A stretch of DNA of 64,000 nt from NCBI GenBank assembly GCA_964237235.1, contig CAXSGY010000002.1:248001-312000 (forward strand). Reading direction: 5' to 3'. The position numbers were made by a program, and so were the translations under genes. Positions 44,904 to 51,255 of the stretch are shown in pieces (position 1 is the stretch's first letter; the number at the start of each line of letters is the position of its first letter). The notes beneath the pieces were generated by a model, which was not told where the DNA came from, did no database searches, and saw nothing but the letters and a program-made list of their open reading frames with translations. The stretch is from GCA-002050365 sp964237235 (GTDB taxonomy: Bacteria; Acidobacteriota; Blastocatellia; Pyrinomonadales; Pyrinomonadaceae).

Positions 44904-44995
44904 CGGGGCGTAGTTTAATGGCAAAACCGTCGGCTTATACCCGATATTAGCGGCAGATTACCGCCAGATTACAGGTTCGAGTCCTGTCGCCCCGA
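44904..44995 (+). tRNA. Array tRNA-Ile(TAT) with long variable arm
   Basis: Acceptor CGGGGCG/CGCCCCG, D stem GTTT/AAAC, anticodon stem GTCGG/CCGAT around CTTATAC, T arm ACAGG/CCTGT. Between anticodon and T arms lie about 25 bases with a hairpin GCGG/CCGC, a class II arm not expected for Ile. CCA not encoded. Confidence 0.82.
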
Positions 44996-45088
44996 AACAG
45001 AATTAACAAAAAATTAAAAGTTAATAATTAAGAGAACTATTACGAAGTTTTTAATTTTTAATTTCTTTTTTTAAAAATCCTGCCTGAA

Positions 45089-45206
45089 ACAAACGCGGGC
45101 GCGAATTTTGCGAGGACGAAAGAATGCTGAAAAATCCTTTCCTTTGTTCGCAACGAACACTTCTTGTCTTTCGCCCGTCGGAGCGAAGTTGCACGTCCGC
45201 GTTTGT
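45089..45206 (+). ncRNA. Structured RNA G with a Y-RNA-like core
   Basis: An outer 13-bp stem ACAAACGCGGGCG (45089-45101) with CGTCCGCGTTTGT (45194-45206). Inside, CGAAAGA (45117-45123) pairs with TCTTTCG (45167-45173), flanking ATGCTGAAAAA on the 5' side and TTCTTG on the 3' side, similar to element A. The apical hairpin is GTTCG/CGAAC. TACAT is missing, so membership in the Y-RNA-like group is less certain. Confidence 0.5.
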
Positions 45207-45241
45207 CCTTCCAATTTTGCTGTTGGAGCAAAAGGTTTTTT

Positions 45242-45318
45242 TGTTAGGTAACTCAGCCGGTCAGAGTGCCGTCCTGTTAAGTCGGAAGTCGCGGGTTCGA
45301 GTCCCGCCCTAACAGCCA
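45242..45318 (+). tRNA. Array tRNA-Asn(GTT)
   Basis: Acceptor TGTTAGG/CCTAACA, D stem ACTC/GAGT with GG, anticodon stem CCGTC/GTCGG (one mismatch) around CTGTTAA, T loop TTCGAGT, GCCA encoded. Confidence 0.9.
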
Positions 45319-45328
45319 ACTTTACCCG

Positions 45329-45364
45329 AAAATTAAAAGTTCAAGTTTTTCAACTTTTAATTTT
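45329..45364. terminator. Hairpin between tRNA-Asn and the ligase gene
   Basis: AAAATTAAAAGTT and AACTTTTAATTTT flank a ten-base loop between convergent genes. Similar AT-rich inverted repeats occur at about 45008-45065 and 47727-47790. Confidence 0.6.
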
Positions 45365-46864
45365 TAATTCTCGCTTGTTGATTTTGCCGACGGCAGTTTG
45401 CGGCAAAGCTTCTAAAAACTCGATCCTGGCGGGCATTTGAAATCTGGCGGCGCGCGCGGCGAGCCATTTTTTAATTTCCGGTTCGGTAGTCGTCGCGTTT
45501 TGTTTGACGACGACAAATGCTTTCAAGCGTTGACCGAATTCTTTGTCGGGAATGCCGACGACAGCGACCTGACTAATCGCCGGATGTTTGGAGAGGATAT
45601 TTTCAAGCTCAACCGGATAAACGTTTTCGCCGCCGGAAACGATCATTTCGTCGGTTCTGCCGCGCAAAAATAGCAAACCGCTTTTATTCTGCAAACCTAA
45701 ATCGCCGGTTTCGATCCAGCTTTTGTCGGTGTTGATTGACCACGCGCTTTTGATGCAGATTTTTCCGATCTTTCCGGTCGAAACTTTTTCGTTGTTTTCG
45801 TCGAGAATGGCGAGCCTGACCCCGCCGATTTTTTTGCCGATGGTGTCCGGCGCGCGGCGCAAATCGGCGGGCGCGGCGATCACGGAAAAACCGGCTTCGG
45901 ACGTACCGTAGAGGTTAAAAAGTTTGTCGCCGAGCTTTTCGAAAGTTTCTTCGACCAGCGCGGGATTCAAAGCCGCGCCGCCGGAAATTATACATTGCAG
46001 AGAATTGATTTTTCGCGCGTCCGAACGCAGCATTCTCTGCAACATCAAAGGCACCAGGGTAACCGTTTCAATTCGATTTTTTTCAATCAGTTCACACGAT
46101 TTCTCAGCATCGAAACGCGGAAGAAAAAATATTTTCATTCCCAGGATTATGGCGATGATTATCGCCGAAATGCCGAAGCCGTGATAGGCGGGCGTGGCGA
46201 TATAAACCGTTTGATATTTGTCGAGATCGAGCTTCGTTAAAAGCGCGAAGAACGGATTGAGAAATTTGAACGCTGAAGATTTGCGCCGCGCGGTTTTCGG
46301 AACGCCCGTCGTGCCGCCGGTTAAGACGATAATTTCGCCTGAAAAAACGCGTTTGATTTTCGTCCGCAAATATTTTTTAGAAAGCGCGTCGGCTTCCGAT
46401 GTTTTCAGAGATTTGTTTTTCCAATTCGAGTTTTGAATTAAATTTTCGGCTTCCGCGTCGTAGAAAAGAAAATCGAATTGATGTCTGCCCGTTAAATTTT
46501 CAAATTGTTCGGCGGTCATTTCGGGATTAAGCAGATAAATTCGCGCGCCGACGCGCGCCGACGCGCACAGTGCGCGAATGAACGAGGCGCGGTTGCGGCA
46601 CAGAAAAGCCGTTTTACTTTTCGCTCGAATATGAAAATCAGTTTGCAGATGCGCCGCTAAATTTTGCGATTCGTTGAGCAAATCCTTATAGCTCACACAT
46701 TCCGTTTCATCAACGACGGCGATTCGATTCGGAAATTTGCGCGCCGTAAATTTCAGCAACGCCGTCAAGTTCGTGCCTTCGCGGGCAAAGGACGATAACA
46801 GACGCGCGAAACCGAACGGCGACAGCAAATTGATTCTGATTAATTTGACAAAAAGTTTGAGCAT
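45350..46864 (-). CDS. AMP-binding acyl-CoA synthetase/ligase
   Basis: A 504-residue member of the ANL superfamily activating a carboxylic acid with ATP and usually CoA. Motifs: IVLTGGTTGVPK (P-loop, about 180-192), YGTSEAGF (about 325), and ETGDLGLQ with GRTDEMIVSGGENVYP near 410-430; the C-terminal lysine motif is TAVGKINKREL. Substrate is probably a fatty acid, by family. It is the second gene of a minus-strand pair with a short-chain dehydrogenase three bases upstream. The pair interrupts the tRNA array. Confidence 0.88.
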   Translation of the reverse strand: MLKLFVKLIRINLLSPFGFARLLSSFAREGTNLTALLKFTARKFPNRIAVVDETECVSYKDLLNESQNLAAHLQTDFHIRAKSKTAFLCRNRASFIRALCASARVGARIYLLNPEMTAEQFENLTGRHQFDFLFYDAEAENLIQNSNWKNKSLKTSEADALSKKYLRTKIKRVFSGEIIVLTGGTTGVPKTARRKSSAFKFLNPFFALLTKLDLDKYQTVYIATPAYHGFGISAIIIAIILGMKIFFLPRFDAEKSCELIEKNRIETVTLVPLMLQRMLRSDARKINSLQCIISGGAALNPALVEETFEKLGDKLFNLYGTSEAGFSVIAAPADLRRAPDTIGKKIGGVRLAILDENNEKVSTGKIGKICIKSAWSINTDKSWIETGDLGLQNKSGLLFLRGRTDEMIVSGGENVYPVELENILSKHPAISQVAVVGIPDKEFGQRLKAFVVVKQNATTTEPEIKKWLAARAARFQMPARIEFLEALPQTAVGKINKRELKIKS

Positions 46865-46867
46865 ATT

Positions 46868-47719
46868 TTATTTCCGTCTTTTTTCCGTCCGGGATTTCAT
46901 AAAATGTTCCGCCGGACGGCGAAAGATGATCGAACCGATTTGCGCGAAAATCAGCCACCACGGCTTGAAGATTTTGCGGCGCGTGCAAATCGCGCGGCAA
47001 ATTATCCGGGCGACCTGTTCGGGCAACATCGCCGGAGCGTTTTTATATTCGGCGGTCGGTTCGATCATCCGCGTTCTGACGAGCGGCAAATAGACGGAAG
47101 TCACGGCAATTCCGGCGGCTTCGAGTTCCGGCGCGGCTGAGCGAAACCATTGATCGAACGCCGTTTTAGAAGATTGATACGCCGTCCAGAACGGCGCGGG
47201 AATCAATAAAACATTGACGGCGGAAACGTTGATGACGTGACCGCGATTTTTTTCCAAGATCGGAATCAAGCCGAGCATTAATTTGACGGGTGCGAAATAA
47301 TTTAACGCCATCGTGCGCCGGTAATCGTGAAATCTTTCGAGCGATTCAAAAAGCGGACGACGGATGGATTTTCCGGCGTTGCTGACGAAAATATCAATCG
47401 GCAGATTTTTAATTTCAGACAACAAATTGTCAATTGCTTCGTCGTTCGTCAAATCGCACGGAAAGATCGAGATTTCAGCCTGCGGATTATCCGCTTCGAT
47501 AATAGTTTTGACCGCTTCGAGCTTTTCCGCCGTGCGCGCCACCAGAATCAAACGCGCTCCGGTTTTTCCGAGCATTACAGCGAGCGTTTCGCCGATTCCG
47601 AAACTCGCGCCGGTAATCAAAACGGTTTTACCTTCGAGCGTCGCGGTTAATTTTTTTTCGTCGCAAAACTTCGGCGGAAACAGCAGATGTTCAAGCAATC
47701 CGTATTTTTCATCCGGCAT
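46868..47719 (-). CDS. Short-chain dehydrogenase/reductase
   Basis: A 283-residue classical SDR. The NAD(P)-binding motif TGASFGIGE lies near 36-44, NAG near 114, catalytic Ser in VINVSAVN and the YxxxK pair in AYQSSK. A C-terminal membrane-associated helix (IFKPWWLIFAQIGSIIF) is seen in lipid-linked SDRs. With the adjacent acyl-CoA synthetase this suggests fatty-acid or wax/ether-lipid metabolism. It starts 72 bases before the tRNA-Lys gene on the opposite strand. Confidence 0.88.
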   Translation of the reverse strand: MPDEKYGLLEHLLFPPKFCDEKKLTATLEGKTVLITGASFGIGETLAVMLGKTGARLILVARTAEKLEAVKTIIEADNPQAEISIFPCDLTNDEAIDNLLSEIKNLPIDIFVSNAGKSIRRPLFESLERFHDYRRTMALNYFAPVKLMLGLIPILEKNRGHVINVSAVNVLLIPAPFWTAYQSSKTAFDQWFRSAAPELEAAGIAVTSVYLPLVRTRMIEPTAEYKNAPAMLPEQVARIICRAICTRRKIFKPWWLIFAQIGSIIFRRPAEHFMKSRTEKRRK

Positions 47720-47790
47720 ACTTTTTCAATTAAAAGTTAAAAATTGAAAATGTAAAAGCTCAAATCGTAATTTTAATTTTCATTTTTTTT

Positions 47791-47868
47791 CGGACGGTAG
47801 CCAAGTCAGGTTAAGGCAGCGGTCTTTTAAACCGTTTACCGCGGGTTCAAATCCCGCCCGTTCGACCA
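47791..47868 (+). tRNA. Array tRNA-Lys(TTT)
   Basis: Acceptor CGGACGG/CCGTTCG, D stem GCC/GGC with GG, anticodon stem GCGGT/ACCGT around CTTTTAA, T loop TTCAAAT, ACCA encoded. Confidence 0.93.
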
Positions 47869-47941
47869 GATTCGGTCGTCGGTCAAAAATTATCGGCAAA
47901 TGATTATTGATAACTTTTGATTGATGACCGCCAAACAAATT

Positions 47942-48083
47942 TCGGCGAATGCCGGAAGGACTACATTGCCTGTAACGCACGAGGTCGTCGGTTCGAATCC
48001 GACCGTTCAGCCCAATTTTTTTATGCTGAACGTAGCTCAGTTGGTAGAGCGCGAAAAAAACGTCTTTTCAATTTTGTCGCCGA
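47942..48083 (+). ncRNA. Y-RNA-like element E with circularly permuted tRNA module
   Basis: Closing stem TCGGCGA (47942-47948) with TCGCCGA (48077-48083), inner stem AAGGAC/GTCTTT, TACAT and 3' AATTTTG. The enclosed tRNA is complete but permuted: anticodon-like loop CTGTAAC, T arm GTCGG-TTCGAAT-CCGAC (47987-48003), 3' acceptor CGTTCAG plus CCCA (48004-48014), linker ATTTTTTTATG, 5' acceptor CTGAACG (48026-48032), TA, and D arm GCTC-AGTTGGTA-GAGC (48035-48050). The two acceptor strands are perfectly complementary. It lies directly upstream of rsr. Confidence 0.8.
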
Positions 48084-48095
48084 TTTGATTCGATG

Positions 48096-48167
48096 ACGAA
48101 TTTCAAATTACGAATTACGAATACCGGGATTTTTTTACTAATTCGTAATTCGTAATTTGAAATTCGT
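48096..48167 (+). repeat. 27-bp inverted repeat in the rsr leader
   Basis: Arms at 48096-48122 and 48141-48167 are perfect complements built from ACGAATT-type units, with an 18-base loop containing TTTTTTT. It ends about 11 bases before the rsr ribosome binding site and could act as terminator or attenuator between element E and rsr. Confidence 0.7.
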
Positions 48168-48189
48168 AATTAAGAAAGAGGAGGAAATT

Positions 48190-49764
48190 ATGTCAAACAA
48201 AAATTTATTTCAAACGGTCAGAGGAATGCTCGCGCCGAAAACCGACGCGATTAACGAAGCGGGCGGAACGGCTTACAAACTTTCGCCGAAATCGGCTCTC
48301 GCGCAATACGCGGCGACGGGTTGTTTCTCGCACACATTTTATACGGACGCGGGCGAACAGCTCGAAAAAGTTCTCGAACTAACCAACGAACTCGATGGGG
48401 AATTTATCGCTAAGACGGCTGTTTACGCGCGTGAAAAAGGGTTTATGAAGGATATGCCCGCGCTGCTCGCGGCGGTTCTTTCGACGAAGGATAAAGCGTT
48501 GTTTGAACGCGTATTTCCGCGCCTTATTGATAACGGGAAAATGCTTCGCAACTTTGTGCAGATAATGCGGTCGGGCGCGGTCGGGCGCAAATCGCTCGGT
48601 TCTCTGCCGAAACGACTGGTGCGCGAATGGTTTGAAACGCGCGGCAGCGAACAGATTTTCAAACAGTCCGTCGGACAATCGCCGTCTTTCGCGGACGTTT
48701 TGAAAATGGTTCACCCGAAGCCGAAAGATCCCGAAAAGGAAGCTCTCTACGGTTATTTTATCGGTCGTGAAATTGACGCGGATAAATTGCCGGAAATCGT
48801 TAAAGCGTTTGAAAAATTCAAAAACGGCGATTCTTTGAAAGTTCCGAATGTGCCGTTTCAAATGTTGACGGCTCTGCCGATTTCGACAATCGAATGGACG
48901 CAAATCGCGCGCAACGCCGCGTGGCAGATGACCCGTATGAATCTCAACACGTTTCAGCGGCAGGGAGTTTTCCAAGATGCCGAAATGGTTGAACTCATCG
49001 CCAATCGCCTGCGCGACCGCGAAGCGATTAAACGCGCGCGGGTTTTTCCATACCAATTGCTTTCCGCCTATTCGGCGGCTTCGCAAAACGCCGAAATGCC
49101 GCGCTCCGTGACCGAAGCGTTGCAGGACGCGATGGAAATTGCGACGGAAAACGTGCCGGAAATCAAAGGAAAAGTTTTCGTTTTCCCGGACATTTCGGGT
49201 TCGATGCGTTCGCCCGTCACCGGATTTCGCAAAGGCGCGACCTCCGCCGTGCGCTGCATTGACGCGGCGGCTCTGGTGGCGGCTTGCATACTTCGAAAAA
49301 ATCCGACCGCCGAAGTTATTCCGTTTGAAAGCAACACGGTCAAAGTTTCGCTTAATCCGCGGGATTCGATTATGACCAACGCCAATAAGCTGGCGAGTCT
49401 GCCCGCCGGCGGAACGAACTGCTCCGCGCCTCTGAGCGAATTGAACCGTTGCAAAGCGCAGGGCGACGTGCTGATTTACGTTTCCGATAACGAATCGTGG
49501 ATTGACACGCCGGTTCACGGACGCTTCGGCGGAAGCGGAACGGAAACGTCGAAACAATGGAACGAATTCAAATCTCGTAATCAAGATGCGAAACTCGTCT
49601 GTATTGACATTCAGCCTTACGCGCACACGCAAGCCAAAGAACGCGCCGATATTTTGAACGTCGGCGGATTTTCCGATCAGGTGTTTACGCTCGTTTCGGA
49701 ATTCGCAAATGGCAATCTAGAAGCCGGACATTGGGTTGGTGTGATTGATAAGGTTGCGTTGTAA
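48190..49764 (+). CDS. rsr: Ro60/Rsr-type RNA-binding protein (TROVE plus VWA)
   Basis: A 524-residue protein; ATG at 48190 preceded by AGAGGAGG. The N-terminal TROVE ring (about 20-300) binds Y RNA and single-stranded 3' ends of misfolded RNAs; motifs such as EKGFMKDMPALLAAVL and ARNAAWQMTRMNLNTFQR are typical. The C-terminal VWA domain has the metal site DISGSM near residue 334 and LPAGGTNC further on. In Deinococcus and Salmonella the orthologue works with Y RNA and an exonuclease, and is often linked to rtcB. Here Y-RNA-like genes lie on both sides (ending 48083, starting 49797) and rtcB is 1.5 kb away. Confidence 0.92.
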   Translation: MSNKNLFQTVRGMLAPKTDAINEAGGTAYKLSPKSALAQYAATGCFSHTFYTDAGEQLEKVLELTNELDGEFIAKTAVYAREKGFMKDMPALLAAVLSTKDKALFERVFPRLIDNGKMLRNFVQIMRSGAVGRKSLGSLPKRLVREWFETRGSEQIFKQSVGQSPSFADVLKMVHPKPKDPEKEALYGYFIGREIDADKLPEIVKAFEKFKNGDSLKVPNVPFQMLTALPISTIEWTQIARNAAWQMTRMNLNTFQRQGVFQDAEMVELIANRLRDREAIKRARVFPYQLLSAYSAASQNAEMPRSVTEALQDAMEIATENVPEIKGKVFVFPDISGSMRSPVTGFRKGATSAVRCIDAAALVAACILRKNPTAEVIPFESNTVKVSLNPRDSIMTNANKLASLPAGGTNCSAPLSELNRCKAQGDVLIYVSDNESWIDTPVHGRFGGSGTETSKQWNEFKSRNQDAKLVCIDIQPYAHTQAKERADILNVGGFSDQVFTLVSEFANGNLEAGHWVGVIDKVAL

Positions 49765-49796
49765 AAAAGATTGAATTAAATTCGATCTGATTTATT

Positions 49797-49895
49797 TCGG
49801 CGAATGCCGCCGTGAGTACATCGGTATAGAAAGTTCGAATCTTTCCCGCCCGAATTTTATTCGACGGGCGGAACTCACGGCAATTTTGTCGCCGA
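49797..49895 (+). ncRNA. Y-RNA-like element F with permuted T/acceptor module
   Basis: Closing stem TCGGCGA (49797-49803) with TCGCCGA (49889-49895); inner stem GCCGTGAG/CTCACGGC; TACAT variant GTACAT; 3' AATTTTG. The apical module is T arm GAAAG-TTCGAAT-CTTTC (49829-49845), then CCGCCCG (49846-49852), a 12-base linker and CGGGCGG (49865-49871), i.e. a permuted acceptor stem closed by a loop. No D or anticodon arm. It starts 33 bases after the rsr stop. Confidence 0.78.
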
Positions 49896-49970
49896 TTTAC
49901 TTTTTTATCGGTGCGTAAAAGGGAGAAGTTTTGATTGGTTACCGACTGCAAATTTTATCCGTTTATCATA

Positions 49971-50008
49971 AAAATTCACCGCTCCGATTACCCGAAGCGG
50001 TGAATTTT
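49971..50008. terminator. Bidirectional terminator
   Basis: AAAATTCACCGCT and AGCGGTGAATTTT around a 12-base loop, between element F and the convergent small membrane gene. Confidence 0.8.
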
Positions 50009-50042
50009 ACCGAAAAAAAGATTTACTGCCAATGGCGATAAG

Positions 50043-50360
50043 CTAGTTCATTTCGTTGCGTTTTTTTAATTCCTTCCAGATTAAAAACAACAAAACCGCG
50101 ATGATCGGCGGGCTGATGAAAAATAATATGAACATCAATTGAAAAAGACGCGCGAGCGGCGCGGATTCGGTTTCCGTCTCCAGAAAACTCAAGGGCGCGT
50201 TCGATGCGGGAACGGGACGGCTGATATATGATTCGGAGCGGCGGTTTTGTATTTCGTAACGATTCGCGGCTGAATCTAGACCGGATAAACCGAAACTAAC
50301 GGCGGCGACTCCGAAGATCAGCACGGCGATAATTTTGAGCGGCGTTATTTTGAATTTCAT
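50043..50360 (-). CDS. Small membrane protein
   Basis: About 105 residues, starting at the ATG preceded by AAAGGAGAT. Two membrane helices (ITPLKIIAVLIFGVAAVSFGL and LFQLMFILFFISPPIIAVLL) flank an 55-residue extracytoplasmic loop; the C-terminus is basic (WKELKKRNE). No family recognised. It lies between rsr and rtcB on the opposite strand. Confidence 0.55.
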   Translation of the reverse strand: MKFKITPLKIIAVLIFGVAAVSFGLSGLDSAANRYEIQNRRSESYISRPVPASNAPLSFLETETESAPLARLFQLMFILFFISPPIIAVLLFLIWKELKKRNEMN

Positions 50361-50511
50361 AATTTTATCTCCTTTATTTTTGAAAATCATAACAAACATT
50401 TTCGCCGATAATCAATGGTTAGAAGCGAACCTGCTCTTAAAATTAAAGATGGAAAAATTATTTTGGTTCTGCTCTCAAATATCTTTACAAAAATATGCCC
50501 GACAAAAAGCA

Positions 50512-50543
50512 AAAGATGAACCCGAAAAAACGGATTCATCTTT
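50512..50543 (-). terminator. Terminator downstream of the Pro-rich gene
   Basis: AAAGATGAACCCG and CGGATTCATCTTT form a hairpin 40 bases after the stop of the minus-strand gene. Confidence 0.7.
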
Positions 50544-50582
50544 GTAAAATTTTCCTTTCGGTAATTTTTCTGAGGAAAGCAT

Positions 50583-51002
50583 TTATGGAGTCGGCGACGG
50601 CATCATCGTCGGCGACGGCAACGGATCAGACGGATTAGTTGTCGGCGACGGGGTCGGATCGGACGGATTCGTCGGCGACGGAGTCGTCATCGGAGTCGGT
50701 GTCGGATCTGACGGATTGCCCGGCGTTGTCGAAGGGCTTGGTTTTGGATTTGGTAAATTGTATGGCGTTCCCGGAGGAGCCGGAAACGGTGTCGGCGAAG
50801 CTGACGGCGACGGAAACGGCGTTTGCGATCCTTTCGTTACCGGTGGAAACGGCGTTGCCGGCGGACTCTTTTTCGGTGTCGGCGTAGCGTATGACGTAAA
50901 GCTCGAATCGTTTCCGAAATTTTGCTGCCCGATTCCTATCGCCGCCATCGCCGATAATGAAACGGCTAAAGCTCCCATTCCTAATTTTGTTCGATTAAAC
51001 AT
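50583..51002 (-). CDS. Secreted Pro/Ser/Thr-rich low-complexity protein
   Basis: A 139-residue protein with a signal peptide (to about residue 26, AAIGIG) and a mature part dominated by repeats such as NPSDPTPSPT and TPFPSPSASPTPF. AAGGAG precedes the ATG. Such sequences act as cell-surface spacers or are O-glycosylated; no function known. A near-perfect sigma54 promoter lies about 90 bases upstream, divergent from rtcB. Confidence 0.6.
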   Translation of the reverse strand: MFNRTKLGMGALAVSLSAMAAIGIGQQNFGNDSSFTSYATPTPKKSPPATPFPPVTKGSQTPFPSPSASPTPFPAPPGTPYNLPNPKPSPSTTPGNPSDPTPTPMTTPSPTNPSDPTPSPTTNPSDPLPSPTMMPSPTP

Positions 51003-51087
51003 AAAATTCTCCTTTTTTAAGTGCCGTTAAAATAAAAGACAAATCGTATTGATTTAAAGCACAATATTTTGACGTGACGGATAAACC

Positions 51088-51102
51088 GCAACCGACGTGC
51101 CA
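51088..51102 (-). promoter_or_regulatory. Sigma54 (-24/-12) promoter, reading toward the Pro-rich gene
   Basis: Read on the minus strand: TGGCACGTCGGTTGC, matching TGGCAC-N5-TTGC exactly. Transcription would start near 51076 and run into the gene at 51002. Sigma54 promoters need an enhancer-binding activator; none is encoded in the window. Confidence 0.7.
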
Positions 51103-51180
51103 TTAAAGTAAAAGTTTGAATATCGCAAATTCTTCTTATATTTTCGATATTTCAACCGATTCTCTACAGTTTTTTGTATT

Positions 51181-51206
51181 AAAAGCCGACACTGTGTCGG
51201 TTTTTG
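51181..51206 (+). terminator. Terminator-like hairpin in the rtcB leader (possible attenuator)
   Basis: AAAAGCCGACA-CTG-TGTCGGTTTTT: 11 pairs, a three-base loop and a T-run, 50 bases before the rtcB start codon. No other plus-strand gene ends here, so attenuation of rtcB is a plausible reading. Confidence 0.6.
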
Positions 51207-51255
51207 GCAAAGAAATTTTTTCGTAATCAATTACCAGATATTTTCAGGAGGAAAT

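Noticed and set aside
44904..44995. Extra bases of tRNA-Ile(TAT) interpreted as an intron
   Set aside because: They lie in the variable region, not the anticodon loop, and form a normal arm hairpin; a class II arm is simpler.
48022..48060. A separate truncated tRNA 5' half after element E
   Set aside because: Its acceptor strand pairs perfectly with the 3' acceptor strand just upstream, and both lie inside the shared closing stems, so a permuted single unit explains more.
51022..51039. Second sigma54 promoter in the upstream repeat copy
   Set aside because: The reverse strand gives CGGCAC but no TTGC at the -12 distance.
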